64,000 nt of DNA from Trebouxia sp. TZW2008 (GCA_002118135.1 BDIU01000511.1:1-64000), one strand, 5' to 3'; shown: positions 21,711-34,630, counted from the first letter of the stretch. Notes: generated by a model from the sequence alone, not told the origin. Numbers and translations are program-made.

Positions 21711-22904
21711 ATTGTGGCTGTGCAGCATGATGTTTGCATGCTGTAGCAAACAGAGCTGTGCTTAGACTGACTTGATTTGCCCACTTGAAGGCTTGCTCAT
21801 TTGATAAATCGTGTTGAACAAGTGTTTGTTGATGGACTAGCATGACAGCTAGGCTGTTTGAAAGGTGCAGTGTCCAACGTTGTCACATGTAGTGCTGGAA
21901 ACGAGCTTTTGTACAGGAAACAAAGCGTGTGATTGGGCAAGGGCTAGTGCTCTGCCTCTGAGTGCAGTGCAGCCTCATTTACTACACGTTTGTTGTGTGC
22001 TTGCCGTACCTGTTTGCTGTTGCTCAATATTTGCTGTACTTACTGCTGCTTTTTTACTCATTCCTACATGAAGGCTCTCTACAAATCCATAGCAGCCCAG
22101 GCTATCAAGTACACTGTAAGCTCAAGTTGCTCACTTCTGCAGCAGCCTTTGTTTGCGTTTCCTTGCAGATGTTGCGCACAATGCTCAGCGGCTGCAGCTT
22201 TGGGAGACTTGGTGACCTCGGTCGACCAAGACGTCTGAATGACATCACAACTCGTGCATGCGGAGGCCTGCTGAGCTGTTCACCTTGCCACATACTCTAC
22301 TGGCATGACATCCATCACATAAAGCGCTGGCTTGCTGAACAGCATGTTGCTTTGGTAGCAGGTGAAGCCATCTCTGCCAGGACACCTGCTTACAACATGC
22401 ATACCAGTCTTGACTTTATGTTGTTGAGGGGACTGTTGTTCGCTAGACAGAAAGCTTGCTCCATTTCTTGATACACGCAAGTTGTATCAAGTCTGCACAT
22501 GATGCAATCTACAAAATCAGTTGCACAAGATCTCGCCCATGGCTTAACCCCCGCGCCACCCCCCCCACAGTTCAGGGCAGGGTATCAAGACCCCAGCACA
22601 GCACAGCACTGATGTGCTGAGCGACTGCATCACCATTGACCATCAAGCCGCTTTCGCGGCAGCAAGCAAAGCAAGCTAGTCCTTAGGCAAATTGCACCGC
22701 AGGTCGAGGTTTGTAGCGTTGATGCGACAATTTTCAGCAACCACTTCTTTAGCTATGATCAGTGTACAGACTGCCTTTGCCTGATCACCAGCAGCCTGCA
22801 TGCCTCACCAGCTGCGAGCGTCCTCAAGTACTTGCAGCTTTTGCTGTCAAGGTATGCAGCGCGACCTGGTCGCGTCACAGCGCTGGTCCGCTGTTATTAG
22901 TGTC
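21711..22904. other. Intergenic, no supported gene
   Basis: Contains a hydrophobic plus frame at 21962-22471 without homology or splice context, and a C-rich tract (ccaccccccccacag) at about 22558-22570. An ATG frame at 22800-22852 followed by gtatgc could be the first exon of the next gene, but its phase does not match the acceptors I can see near 22905. Confidence 0.4.
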
Positions 22905-25900
22905 TAACCTAGAGGCAGAAGCTATCAGTGTTTCGTCAGCAGCCATCGTGCCGGCTTTACACTGGAATTCTTTAGCAAACCAAACGCATCAGGCTGCAGT
23001 CTCCTCTACACAGAGCGCAATGACACCAGGGCAGCCTCGCACTCGACCAGCGACGACGAGCAAGCGCCTGTGTTGAAGAGGCGCCTGCCCGCTCCCAACA
23101 GCGGCAACCCTTTCTTGAAGCGAAGGCGGCAGTCTGAAGTCCTCGATGCAAGCGTGCATAGCGCACAGCCGCAGCCCTGGCCTGCGCCTGACATAGACAA
23201 GGCAGCAGATAAAGAATTACAAGGCAGGTTCAACAGAGCTTCGACTGAAGACAGTGGCAATAAGCGGCCTTCCCATGCCTCAAACGGCCGTTCTGCCAAG
23301 GTCAGTGTGAGCGCTTGCGGAAATAGTCCATACTGCAAATTGACTTCACAGGGGCCTCTAGTCGAAAGCACATAGCTATGAAAAGTTCAATCTCCCTTGC
23401 AAAATCAGCCTGCCAGTATGAAGCAGTGATACGCAAGCATCACATTTCTTGCTTAGTGACTAAGCTCAGGATTGTCTCCTGCAGGGTGCCAGTGCTGATC
23501 CTCCAATATCATCAGGTGTCTCAGATCAGGTGTGTCAATACTGAGGTTGTGTTGTACATCTTGCACTCTCTGTACAGCATGGTCTTGCTCAACTGCATTG
23601 TCCTTGCAAGCAAAGCTCTTGCAATTCACACCAGGCAATAGTGCATGTTGACTGCTGACAAGTTGGGCTTGAACTTTTGTCCTCAGTCACAAGAGCCTAC
23701 TGCAGCTGCAGCTACATGGTGTCATGCAACATTTTGCGCCTAGGTTTGCTTTTTCAGGAAGCTGTGTCCCAGCAGGGTGAACAACTGGGTGCTCTGTCTG
23801 CAAATCAAAGTACAGAGACTGATACAGTTGAAGCAAGACAGCAGAAAGCACACGACCTGGCTTACAGTGACATCCAGAAGCTGTTAGAAGTTATAGGTCA
23901 GGTCAATGCTGCACGCGAAGGCTACAAGGAAGATGCAGATGCAGCTCAAGCAGCTGAAACTAGAGCAAGGACTGCTGAGGCTAATGCACAAGCTGCTGAG
24001 ATCAGACTGCAAGAGTCCACGCAGCGTGCTGAACAGACAACTACAAAGCTATGGCAAGCAGCTGCCAGCTTGGCTGTCAACAGGGCTGCTCTCAAGGAAG
24101 AACAGGACAGCCTAGCGAAGGAGACAAAGGCAGCAAGAGCTGAGAAAGAGCAACTGCAGTGCTTGCAAGAGATGCACAGGGCAGCAGCAGCCATCAAGTC
24201 TGAGAGGCACGCTTTGGAACAACATCACGTCAGCATAGCAGAAATGCGGCGTGAGGCTTCCAGTGCTGAGCAGCAGATTGGTGCCAGCTTGCAAGAGATG
24301 CACAGGGCAGCAGCAGCCATCAAGTCTGAGAGGCGTGCTTTGGAACAAGAGCAGGTCAGCATAGCAGAAATGCGGCGTGGAGCTACTAGTGCTGAGCAGC
24401 AAGTTCAGGACAGCTTGCTACAGGTGATCACGGCAGTAGCAGCCATCAAGTCTGAGAGGCATTTTCTGGCACAACAGCATGCCAGCATAGCAGAAATGCG
24501 GCGTGAGGCGACCAATGCTGAGCAGCAAGTTCAGGACAGCTTGCTACAGATGCGAAAGACAATAGCAGATGCACAATCTGAGAGGCATGCCCTTGAAGAA
24601 GAGCGTGTCAGCACAGACAAAGCACTTGATGAGGCCAGGGCTTTCAAGCAGGGGTTCAACAATGTAATGCAAGAGTTGCACAGACGACGCACAGAGGCTG
24701 AAGCTACTTGCCAGCTTCTTCAGGCCAGCATGTGCAAGTTTGGAGAGGTCAAAGATGCTTCTGAAGCAACCCTGGAGCGCATGCAACAGCAGCTGGAAGG
24801 TACTGCAGAAGACGCAGAGGCAATGCGACACGCTTTGCAGCATGATCTTGATCAATTAGCTGAGAATGGGGCTGCAGCTCAGAATATCTACTCCAAACTT
24901 CAGGTCAGTTCACATGCTACAGCGAGTTCTCTTTGTAACGACTGCTTTGGTTCCCAAGAACTTTACCTCATGTCAAATTGTCCTTACTCACTCAGCGGTG
25001 TCCTTGCAGTCAGAATGCAGTGATTGGGTACCAGTTGCATTGCCCTTACACTGGGAATATCCTCACATCGAGTGTCTTACAAAAAGAAGTTACTTACTTG
25101 CTTGTAGAGGGCATGTGGGGAAAGCATGTGTAGCCCGTGAAATGTCTGCTTTGACCATAGTCTTTGCCATAGTATGCAAGAACGATTGTTTCAGGTCAAA
25201 AAACATGACAAGGCTATGTCGCAATCATCTCAACCACTGCGTGTAGATGAGCAGTGACCCCTTTTTGGCATTTGCATTAGTAGCACATTATTGTGTGCTA
25301 CTGCCAACACAACAGAATGCTACTGCCAACACAACATAATGCTATAAATGCACATGTGACTTGTTTTGCCTTGCTGCATGACTCAAGTACATTACAAATC
25401 AGCCCTGATCTGGGGTTATGCTTGTCTGCAAGTCTCATAATGATGTCAACTGCAGGGTCTTGTGGCTGGGGCAAAGCACGCTGTCGATACTGCAAAAGAA
25501 CTCAGCATTGCCAGTCAAAATGCCAAAGCATTGATGGATTGCATCGGTCAAGGCAGGGATGATGCAGTCCAGGCGCTGCATAGCCAAGGAGAAGAGCTGG
25601 ACTCCATCACGGCTAATGCACAAGCTGTACTCGACACCTTGCAGGTCGGGCTTTGAGAGTGTCAGAATTTGTTTAAATTTGTTGCGGTTGTTGCATCTTG
25701 TCATCGAGAGTAGCCAGTCGTTGCAAACTGTTGAACATGGGTGCCACAATCGCCAATAATAACTTGTTGCAGCCAGTTGTTGCCAAAAGCAAATAGTCTT
25801 TTGTGTTGTCATCACGCTGTTGACACCCGGCAATGCAGGCAGCAATTGCCGTCGCGAGGCGTTGAAGCATTGTGAGTTGTGCCTTGCTTCTTGTAGTGAC

Positions 25901-26521
25901 TTGACTATGCACCAATTGTGCAGTGATTTCACTACGCATCAGTTGTGCATTCCTGTCCTCAACATGCCTACCAACCCATTTGATGTTACACCCATGTGTT
26001 GCGACTTGCTGTATCACAAGCTCAGCAGGTAGCTTGCTCACATTGGCCACACCCTTTTGTTACACCTTGTCTGTTGAAAGCCATTGCCGGGTGATTATGA
26101 CCATGCAGGCACTCTGCACTGCGGCTTCTCACCAGCACAAACGCGATGCCCAACAGCTCCAGGACCAACTTGGCCAGGCATCAAGAGCTGTACAGTTCTG
26201 CCAAGCCGCCAAAAGAGGCGCCAAGGCTGCTGCTGCCTGCTCACAAAGCTGCGTCCTCAAGTGCTTGATCACTGTTCAGCACCAGCAGCAGCAGCTGCAG
26301 GATCGGCAGCAAGACTTGTTGCAAACCCAGCATGTAGACTTGCTGCAATCTCAGCAGCAGCAGCAGCAGCAGCAGAAGTTGCCAGCATGTCAACAGCTGG
26401 AGTTGCTGCAAGAGCAGCAGCAACAACACCAGAACCTGCCAGAAAGTCAGCACCTGGAGTTGCTGCAATCTCAGCATCAGCAGCAGCAGTTGGCAGAAGA
26501 TCAACGGCTGAAGTTGCTGCT

Positions 26522-26563
<42 letters not shown>

Positions 26564-27005
26564 ATTGTCCACCAAGACAGAGCAAATGCTGAGCTATCTC
26601 AAGTCGGAAGTTGGAAGGATGGTACAGATGCAGGTGGCAGCTGGGTTGCAGCAACAGCAGCAGCAGCAGCAGCGGCAGCAGACCCCATCACTGGCTGATG
26701 CTATGCCAGCAAATCCAAAAGACTCAGCAAATGCAACACAGCAGACCCAACCACAGGTTGAAGCCATGGCTGCTGCGCCAAATGACTTAGCAGATGCAAT
26801 GCAGCAGTCACAGTCCTGGCATGCAACTCAACTTGCTGCAGCACAGGGCGTTGAGTGCCTGGAGGGCATTCGCTCAGAGATCAACAGCCACCTAGAGGCG
26901 GCACTGTGCAGTGTAAAGGCTGATCTCGCTGCAGCAGCAGAGGCAGCTGTTGCTGCTGCTGCCATTCAGAGCATGTCAGCACCAGAACATGCTACTCAAC
27001 CACAG
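22905..27005 (+). CDS. Coiled-coil, glutamine-rich protein (core exons)
   Basis: Exons: about 22905-23300 (opens before HRAGFTLEFFSKPNASG, then basic KRRLPAPNSG and FLKRRRQ, a possible nuclear localisation signal), 23758-24903 (382 codons of Ala/Glu/Gln/Arg-rich heptad-like coiled coil), 25456-25644 (GLVAGAKHAVDTAKE to AVLDTLQ) and 26109-27005 (more helix, poly-Gln runs, SAPEHATQPQ). The internal junctions are phase 0 with clean gt/ag sites. The coiled coil contains four exact 42-residue repeats. It resembles structural, centrosomal or nuclear filament proteins only in composition; I recognise no family. The start codon and first exon are unresolved, and the 3' end probably lies further downstream. 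Confidence 0.6.
24163..24666 (+). repeat. Four 126-bp repeats encoding a 42-residue coiled-coil unit
   Basis: Repeats start at 24163, 24289, 24415 and 24541, exactly 126 bp apart. The unit reads LQEMHRAAAAIKSERHALEQ, then xxSIAEMRREA(S/T)xAEQQ. Forty-two is six heptads, so the coiled-coil register is preserved. Divergence rises in the last unit, which ends in a different helix. Confidence 0.9.
26280..26680 (+). repeat. (CAG)n poly-glutamine tracts
   Basis: Runs of CAG within the exon 26109-27005 encode blocks of up to 13 Gln, separated by leucine-rich spacers (LELLQ, LKLLL). A unit of about 65 bp (Q-tract plus LPxxQxLELLQ) is itself repeated three to four times. Confidence 0.85.
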
Positions 27006-28665
27006 GTCAGCTGCCTCTGAATGCGTTGCATGCAGTGCTGATGTGCTGCTGCACACAACCAGTAGTGACCCTATGCATGCGTCCTTGGTACAAACACCTT
27101 TACTTTGATGATGCACATGCAATTCGGCTTTTGCATATGAACGGCTGCTACTGTTGCCGATTGGCTGTTCAAGCAATCAGCACAATGACACAACTATGCA
27201 GACCTTGATAGGATCACTAGTTGTGTGGAGCAGCTGTCACACTACTGTTCATTGACTGACTCACAGAAAGATGCTTGCATGCTGTTGGGTGAGCAAACGC
27301 ACCTCACTCACAGCTGCTATGTGTTCCTGATTTGATTACAACTCCCTCAGACAAGCAAGCATTCAAAATAAGTTGAGCAGTGAAGCAGTATTTGCTGACC
27401 ACGCTCAATGTGCACATTGCAATTTCAATTGAGGCTGCTGTTATGACGCAGCTGCTTCTTCAACTTGCAATCCTCCGTAACAAAGCTGCTTGGCCCTACA
27501 TTGGGTCTCTAGTAGAGTTTGAATTGTGTCCTGTGGCCTATCTGTGGGTCTCAAAAAAGGATGATAAATGTAACACCAACAGTAGCAGCTTCACAGCACT
27601 GCAGCATGTCCGTGTGCACCACACATGCGGTGCTGGCAACCAGGCTTCTTGCAAAAACCCAGTAGTTTGTGCACATCTCGATATCCAACACAAGAACAAA
27701 ACAAACAATGAAATCAATCAAACAGCCTGAAATGCAACAAACAACCACAAGATCAATCACAGTGACTGTAAATTCAATCAGGTGTGGTCTGTGTGATAGG
27801 AGGGAGAGGCCATGCCAGCAACTGTGATGTCAAGTTGGCTGGTCCTTGAGCGCCACCCACAGCTTCCACAGGAGGTGCCAGTGGTATGCAAGCATCTCAG
27901 TGGCATGCTGCAGCTGTGCCCAGCTGGGTCCCACCTCAGCATCAAGCTGACAGGCCCAGGGTGCCATGGAACAGTGTCCCCGCCTGAGCTGGAGGCTATG
28001 GTTGGCCTCAAACATGACTGGAAGGTGCATTGCTGCCTGCTGTCAACTAGTTGCATGGACAGACCCTGCCTGTGTGCAGCAGAATATGCTCAGTGATAGC
28101 AGCATGCATGGCTTGCGTTTATGCCCTTGCCTGGGTGTTTCAGTCCATCTCCAGCAGCAGCTTTGACTGAGGTCTGCCAAGCTTGTATCTGCAGGCAAGC
28201 AATCCCTTGTTTTCACCTGCATGGCCTCATGGCATGGCCTTATTTACTTTATTTGGACGCCTGCTAGGACAGCAGAACCTTGGCGCAATGCGCTTCTGAA
28301 CCAGATACATACGTTGCAAGCATGCCATCGTGAGGTTGCCTTTTGCAGAGTTCTTTATCTGTGTGGTATTTGGTTGTTACTGAGTCTGGATGCTTGCTTG
28401 GACAGCAGCTCCTAGACTTCGGCACAATGCTCTTCTGGACCAGATACATGCATTGCAAGGGTGCCATTGTGAGCGTTTTCTGCAGACCCACATCCATGTG
28501 CAAGGCAGCAATGGCAAACTTCAGCGGCTGCGGCAGTGGCTTCCAAGGCTGCTGCGACTTCCAATTTGTAAACCAGCAAAAATGCCAGCCGTTGCCAGCA
28601 AGTCTCACATTGATTCTTTGGTGGACCGTAATACTGGCTTGCGTCTGAGCAACTCTATGCACTAG
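27006..28665 (+). other. Possible 3' exons of the coiled-coil gene
   Basis: Candidate exons with cag acceptors: about 27911-28023 (LCPAGSHLSIKLTGPG to GLKHDWK, donor gtgcat) and 28487-28665 (THIHVQGSNGKLQRLRQW to LRLSNSMH, stop TAG). They join in phase 0. A segment at about 27785-27845 (VVCVIGGRGHASNCDVKLAG) could be another. The link to the upstream exons is not established. Confidence 0.3.
28262..28486 (+). repeat. Tandem duplication upstream of the terminal exon
   Basis: A segment (gacagcag, then ggcgcaatgcgcttctgaacc) at about 28268-28350 recurs at about 28401-28486 with moderate divergence. The second copy ends in the ttttctgcag acceptor of the candidate exon at 28487; the first has ttttgcag. 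This suggests duplication of an intron-3'-end/acceptor region. Confidence 0.55.
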
Positions 28666-29985
28666 CTGCCGATTTCAGCTGTGATTCAAAGATCCTTCTC
28701 AGGGCAGAGAATGCACGGAACAGCAAGCTCAGCTGGCAAGCATTATGATTCTTGTTGTTGTTGAGTTGTCTATGGGAAGTGCAAGACATGTACAGATATG
28801 TTCAATGCAACTGATGAGTGGCAGAGGGATCACAGCGCCTGATGCACTGAAGTCAGGTTTTTCTTGTGTACAACAGGATGAGTCATATAATGAGCTCTGA
28901 GAAGATGTACACAGCCTATACGTTTCACTAGAAATAATGTGCTCAAGCAAGTCTGAAGCATGGAGCCTTGCTACAATCTGTTGTTCTTCCTGGTCCCTAC
29001 ATTTCATTTCGTTAATTTTGATTGCATGCTGAGTTCGTCATGTCTTGGTATAGGTTTCAGTATGCGATTGTGTAGATACCGTTCAAGGCTGCTCTGACGC
29101 AGATGAGAGTACAGATTTGACCAGAACCCCTTGCTCAAGTGGGTAGCTTTGGTAGTGAGTTGCTTCGCCAACAGTCCATGAGCTCAGCAATCAAGCGCAG
29201 TCAATCGTTGTCTTCAGCTGACAGTCAAGCGCAGCAAAATTGGTCATTGAGACAGCTCAGCAAACATTGTCGCAAAATTCAACCTCTTCAGCTTTTTATG
29301 TGTGCTTAAGACGGTTAGTAGAGCCAAGATCTTAGTGCCCTGACTTATGCTTTCACAAACATGGAGTCACAGGAGCAAGTGCCACATGTGTTAAGATGCT
29401 GTACCATGTGTGTGGTTCAATAAGAATCAGACTTTCATTAATACTGGAAAATACCACTGCTGCTGTGCAACAAGAGGTGCACTGATCCTGATGCGCACAT
29501 CTGGTACACACACTCCACTCCTGCTTGAGTTACTGCACCTGCGAGTCGGGAACCGCAATGCCCAAATGCAGAAGATCAAGCTGGATGCGAACTAGGACCA
29601 CGCTCATTGAGCATTCTTGTGTCAAATTCAGAACTAGCAAAATGTTCTAGTGAATTTGCTACCCTACAAAAGCCCCAGTGCGAAAATGCAAGAGTTGCAA
29701 TTGCGGCATGACAAACTTGATCACGAAACAAATACAACGACCTCGAGCGCGACAACAAGTGCGTTTATATCTCACTCACTTGCTCTTGAGGCTCTGCTTA
29801 GGTCACACGCACTTGCGTCAGCTTCTTCAGCACAACACAGCAGCGCGCAGACTGCTGCAGGTCAGCAAGAGCAGGCGATCCGTCAGTAGCAAGGACCCTT
29901 AACCTTTCGCGCCCGTTCGCAGCGGCGCTTACAGCAAACACCTTGTTGGTCTGACTGTTGCTTAATCAGCGCACCTTCGGGTGCC
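28666..29985. other. Intergenic region
   Basis: No gene supported. An ATG-initiated frame at about 29686-29889 (MQELQLRHDKLDHETN, Ser/Ala/Gln-rich) precedes the ankyrin gene and could be a 5'-leader ORF. CpG content is higher at 29740-30060, consistent with a promoter or first exon. Confidence 0.4.
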
Positions 29986-32900
29986 ATGGTGTTGCGTCCG
30001 AGGAGCTCGGACGCAGTAGCACCCACCAGCGACGCTGCTACCTTTTACCGGCTTGCAGGCGACGGCAACATGGACGCCATCGAGGTACGCAGCTGTCTGG
30101 CAGATTGCATTAGACATTGTGCGACCGGACTAGGCTCCAGGCTGCAGCTTTGGCAGCTTGGCTTGCTGTTTGAGCCCCGTGTGATCTTTAATAGAACTTG
30201 TGATAGTACGCCAGCGGCAGCAGACTGACGACAATTGCGCAAGTCCCGATTTGAAAGTTGTGCATCACAAGGCCTGCCGACCTTCGGCCTGATTTTCAGC
30301 CTCTGAAAACCTCAATCTCAAAGCTTACCTTGTGCGCAACCCTTCAATGTGTATATGCTAGTCTACTGCTGCTACAGGTGCTTGCACAGCGAGTGCGGTG
30401 GTCACAGGGTGTTCAGCCTGCAGCCAGCCAGTCAAATGCAAGCCAGATCCCTGCAGATGGCTCACAGTCTGCACCTGTAACCTTTGCAGACCTCCTGGAC
30501 TTCCGCTGTCCAAAATCTGGGCTAACACCTCTCATGGCAGCAGTGGTCAGGGGCCACTTTGCCATGACTCGCCAGGTATTCCTTGTTGCCAAAGTCTTCA
30601 ATTGCATTTGAAAGGCTTTCTGTTTGCTTCATCCCTGCCTTTACACGGTCTTTGTCAGAGGCTACAAAGCCTCTCCAAGCCTGCTTATTTGCTTCGTGCC
30701 TCCCCTGTATGGTCTTCCCAACATGATTACGAGACCCTCAAAGCCTTTACAAGCCTTCCGTATGTTTGATAACTGGGCCTTGCATGCAGTGACTGTTCAT
30801 CTCAACAAAACTTAATTCATTCACATGGGCAGACTCCAAGCACCTCGATTTTGAAAGCAATGCAGCAGACAGCCATGCACAGCATGCACCCCTTACCCTG
30901 CCCTGAGCACTCCATGATGGCAGAGTTTACTCACTACGCCTTTTGTGGCTTGTCTTGGGCAACAGATTGTCATTCAGACAGTCTCGACTCATTTTGCCTT
31001 CTATGGCTGGCAGCTACTTGAGTATGGTGCAGCTGTGGATGCTGTTGACCCTGCAAAAGGCAGAACAGTATTGCACAGTGCATTCAAGAGCAGTGTCATG
31101 ATGTACCCCCCGGATGTCAAAATTATCAGTTTACTTATCATGCTGTTTCTGGCCTGTCTCACGCAACACATCATGACAACATCGACAGGCATAATTAACA
31201 ATGGCTGTTGTGGCTTGCAGCTACTTGAATATGGCGCAGCTGTGGATGCTGTTGACCCTGCAAAAGGCAGAACAGCGCTGCACAGGGCAGTCAAGGGCAG
31301 TGTCATGATGTACCCTATGGATGTCAAGATCATCACTCTGCTCGTCGACTCGGGAGCAAACCCCTTCTCAGCAGACAAGAAAGGTGAGTTTCAGCTTCAG
31401 GCTTATCTGGCGGTCCCAGTAGGCCTGCTTTGTTCCAACTTCAGAAGACATCCCTGCACAGTGGAACACCATTATATGTGCCTCTTGACAGCTTGGACTG
31501 CTTGACCGTTTGGACTGCTCATCTGCAAACACAAACTCTTGGGTGACTGGGCAAGAGCTTGAATGCAGTGGGTTTGATACATGCAGTCTATGCAGTTCAG
31601 GATGCCCTCAATCATCAGAAGTACACATGTAGCTGACTGCATCCACATTCTTACATACGCATTATTGCATCGAATCCCTCCCTTGCTCAGCTGCCAATAA
31701 CACATTTGCCTTTGGGCTGTGCACAGGTTGGCCTGCTTTGGATGACTGATGACGCCTGTGCAGGCATTGTTTCATGATTTTGTTGAGTGCCTTCTACAGA
31801 CTTCTGTTTAACACCAAGAAAGTGATAGTGAGTTCACAGTATGACGTTCTGGGGACAGCTTGACCAGACTTGATGAGGTACTGTGATTTGTCTTGCAGGG
31901 TTCACTGCTGTGGACTATCTGTTCATCCGGCGTATGAGCATGAGCACCCACGTGCCAAACAGCTTTGAGCTCATTGTGCGCAGCTTCCTTCAGGGTGCTG
32001 TGCACGCTGGGGCTTTTGATGTCAAGCTGTCTAGGTAAACACTCCTATGTCAAAGCTTGACATTCTGTTCATGCTGGGGCTTTTGATGTCAAGCTTTCTG
32101 GGCACGCGCTCCTATGTCAAAGCCTGACGTTCTGCCTGGTTGCATTGCATATACAACATCTTTGGTTCATTTTTAGCCTGGTTGCCTGAGTCATTGCCTT
32201 TCTGTCTGCTGGTGCGCTTGATGTCAAGCTATCCAGGTATAATGTCCTCAGCAATGGTCAGCATGCTGTTTTGCTTCATTGCTGTGCATGCTGAAGTTTG
32301 AAATATCAGGCTGTTCAAATACTTACTCTTAGCTTTTTTGTTCAAACTGTTCATGCACAAGCTCCTCGCTTGTGCGGGAGCACTAAATATCACAATTTGT
32401 ATCTTGTGCTATTGCAGAGTAATGGGTCTAGCACGGGGCTGGAAGAAGCTGTACTGTGCTCTGGTGCCTTTCTCCAGAGAGGTTGGTGCAGATTCGACAG
32501 AGCTGCAGCTGCTGTTTATAGACACTCAGTCCTTCACCTTGGTGGACAGGATATGGGTCACTGGCAGTCAGTCAGAGCCCTTCATGTGCCGGGACAGACT
32601 GCAAGTCGAGATGGTGAGCACTCAGTGCAATTCTTGTATGCTGTTGTAGTGTGCAAACTGGGCAACTTCCAATGCAATAGCCTGTACTGTTGCAAGATGA
32701 ACAGCTTTACAGATCTCAGCCCAGCTGTTCACGCAACGTGGCACATCACTGCAGCGTCATCTTTACAGTTTTGCAGGAGTATCGTTTCAGTATTGCTGCT
32801 TGTTCACTTGTCACACGGTCCACTGGGCACAATGCCAGCAAACTGTCAGCAAATTCCGTATTAACTGTGGCAGGCACCCTCAAAGGGGCACTGTCAAGAT

Positions 32901-34199
32901 ACGCTTTGGCAAGCACAGTATCATCAATCAAACAAGCTTGTATGGTGGGTGTAGATGGTACGGCGGCAGGAAAGAACCATGGAGGTTTTTCTCACAGATG
33001 CTGGCAATGCCAAGATGAAGTTGCAGCTCAGGGCTTTATCTGACTCCCCAGCAGACTCCAACAAACTCACCAAGATGATTGAGCTTGCCACGATCGATCC
33101 AGGTACAGCCATCAGTGCACTTCAATGTAGAATGTTGCTGTGTGCTTGCACTCGGGGACAAGGCAGTTGGTTTTCTTGCTCTGAGCTTCACGTGCAGCTC
33201 TGTTGCTGGCCTTGCAAGTGAGGGCTTTGTCTGACTCCCCAGCAGACCCCACCAAAATCCCCAAACTGACTGAGCTCAGCATCTGCTCATTCTTGCCATG
33301 TGTTGCACCACCATTCGTACTCATGGTTGTGCCCGCGGCTGATGCAGCAGAGCTTCCAGCTAGAACGCGATCCGGTCTATTCTTCAGAGCCTCATTTGTG
33401 CCCACTCAGACAACCCCATGTGCTGATTTGTGCAGCAGACACTGCTAACTGCACCACTACTTTGCTGCGAGCAAAGTTGATATGTATGCCTGCAGCTGAT
33501 GCCGCAGAGCTTCCAGCCAGAAGGCGAGCCGGCCTATCCTTCAGAGCGTCAGTCGTCCCCAGTCAGCCAGTCTCAGGAGCTCCCAACCTGAATCGTAGCA
33601 GCGCTTCTTCTGTGGAGCGCTCAGCAGACAGCCCCCGGGACATGCACATGCACAGCGGAAGGGCATTGGACCTGCACAGATTTAGCATGCCTGCTCAGAG
33701 GAGAGCTTCATCTAGATCCAGGTATGCAACAATGGTCACAGCCTGGTAGCTTGTGCTGCGCCTTGTTGTTCAGCGTCAAGGCTTGCAAAGCAGGCAAGCG
33801 CAGCAACTGCACAGACAGTGATGACGCTGCAAAGTTTGCCTGTCACACATCTAGGTTGCACCCTTACAATACCTCACTGAATCGCTTTACTCTTGGCACA
33901 GCATGAATTTTGATGTTCTGAGGATCCTCGCTTTTTCTTTTCTTGTTTCATACATACTCTCCTCATGTGTGTCTGCCTTGCCTTATAGGAGTCGACCAAG
34001 AGGGTCTAGGGGCTCCAGCAACAACCTGGAAGGGCAGATGGAAGCAGCCCTGGCGGGAGTTGCAGAAGCCCCAGCTGGCGTTGGCGAAGCCCTGGCAGCA
34101 GCTAGGGAAGACCACAGGAACAGCAGCAGACGTCACCTTGTTTTGCGTTCAGACTCAGCCAGAATGAGTGCTTTGGAAGCGCTGCCAGAAGTGGTCTGA
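29986..34199 (+). CDS. Ankyrin-repeat protein with PH-like segment
   Basis: Exons: 29986-30084, 30378-30575, 31221-31383, 31899-32034, 32418-32613, 32970-33102, 33496-33721 and 33989-34199 (stop TGA). All junctions close in frame; 453 residues. The N-terminal part has ankyrin-type repeats: LAGDGNMDAIEVL, then GLTPLMAAVVRGHFAMTRQL, then LLEYGAAVDAVDPAKGRTAL and LLVDSGANPFSADKKGFTAV. Next comes ARGWKKLYCALVPFSRE, LQLLFIDTQSFTLVDRIWV, resembling the first strands of a PH domain (weak). The C-terminus is Ser/Arg-rich and low-complexity (RRASSRSRSRPRGSRGSSNN), then Ala/Glu-rich (EAALAGVAEAPAGVGEALAA). Likely a cytosolic or membrane-associated scaffold; partner unknown. An extra ankyrin exon copy lies in intron 2. 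Confidence 0.7.
31013..31140 (+). pseudogene. Decayed duplicate of the ankyrin exon
   Basis: Copy of the first ~128 bp of exon 31221-31383, about 208 bp upstream, with the same ggcag acceptor (LLEYGAAVDAVDPAKGRT). The final part (LLVDSGANPFSADKK) and donor are missing, so it cannot supply a complete repeat. Differences such as ALHRAV to VLHSAF show it is not brand new. Confidence 0.75.
33213..33440 (+). pseudogene. Partial copies of ankyrin-gene exons 6 and 7
   Basis: 33218-33290 repeats exon six (RALSDSPADPTKIPKLTEL, against RALSDSPADSNKLTKMIEL) without its donor. 33340-33420 repeats the start of exon seven (ADAAELPARTRSGLFFRAS, against ADAAELPARRRAGLSFRAS), but the acceptor cctgcag has become cccgcgg. 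One duplication of the exon 6-intron-exon 7 segment explains both. Confidence 0.7.
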
Positions 34200-34630
34200 G
34201 GCTGACTTTGCAATTCAGCTTTAAGGCAGCTGCTAAAGAATCTGACATGGTCAGCAGCAGACAGCACCTCGTTCTGCATTGATTCTGCCAGAAACAGTGC
34301 TTCGAAGGCACTGTCAGAAGATGTCTGAGGCTGAAAGTGATTTTTGGCTTTCATGTTTGCCCGTATCACTGCTTTGGCAGCATTGCCAGAAGTTGTGTGA
34401 AGCTGAATTTGCTTCAGCTTTCAGGCAGCTTCTGTCAGAGGAGCACAGAGGAACAGCAGCAGACGACACCTTGTTCTGTGTTCTGACTCGGCAAAAAGAA
34501 ACGCTATGGAAGCGTTGCCAGAAGTGATCTGAGGCTTCACCTCAGCTCGTGACATCTCGCTCTGCAATTTAATGCTGCCCAAATTACTGTTTTGGAAGCA
34601 TTGCAGAATTGGTGTGAAGCTGAGCTCCAG
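34120..34630 (+). repeat. Tandem copies of the ankyrin-gene terminal coding segment
   Basis: The end of the last exon (atgagtgctttggaagcgct, then gccagaagtggtctga) recurs near 34283-34331, 34365-34412, 34492-34536 and 34590-34625. It is followed each time by a related spacer (ttcagctttaaggcagct / gcttcagctttcaggcagct). Period is about 95-110 bp. Later copies change the tga stop region to tgtga/tgatctga. All lie beyond the functional stop. Confidence 0.75.

Noticed and set aside
21962..22471. Hydrophobic 169-codon frame
   Set aside because: No family similarity, no supporting splice context, no conserved motif; starts in composition typical of intergenic sequence here.
26269..26654. Poly-Ala and poly-Leu antisense frames
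   Set aside because: Shadows of the CAG repeats in the coiled-coil gene's glutamine-rich exon.
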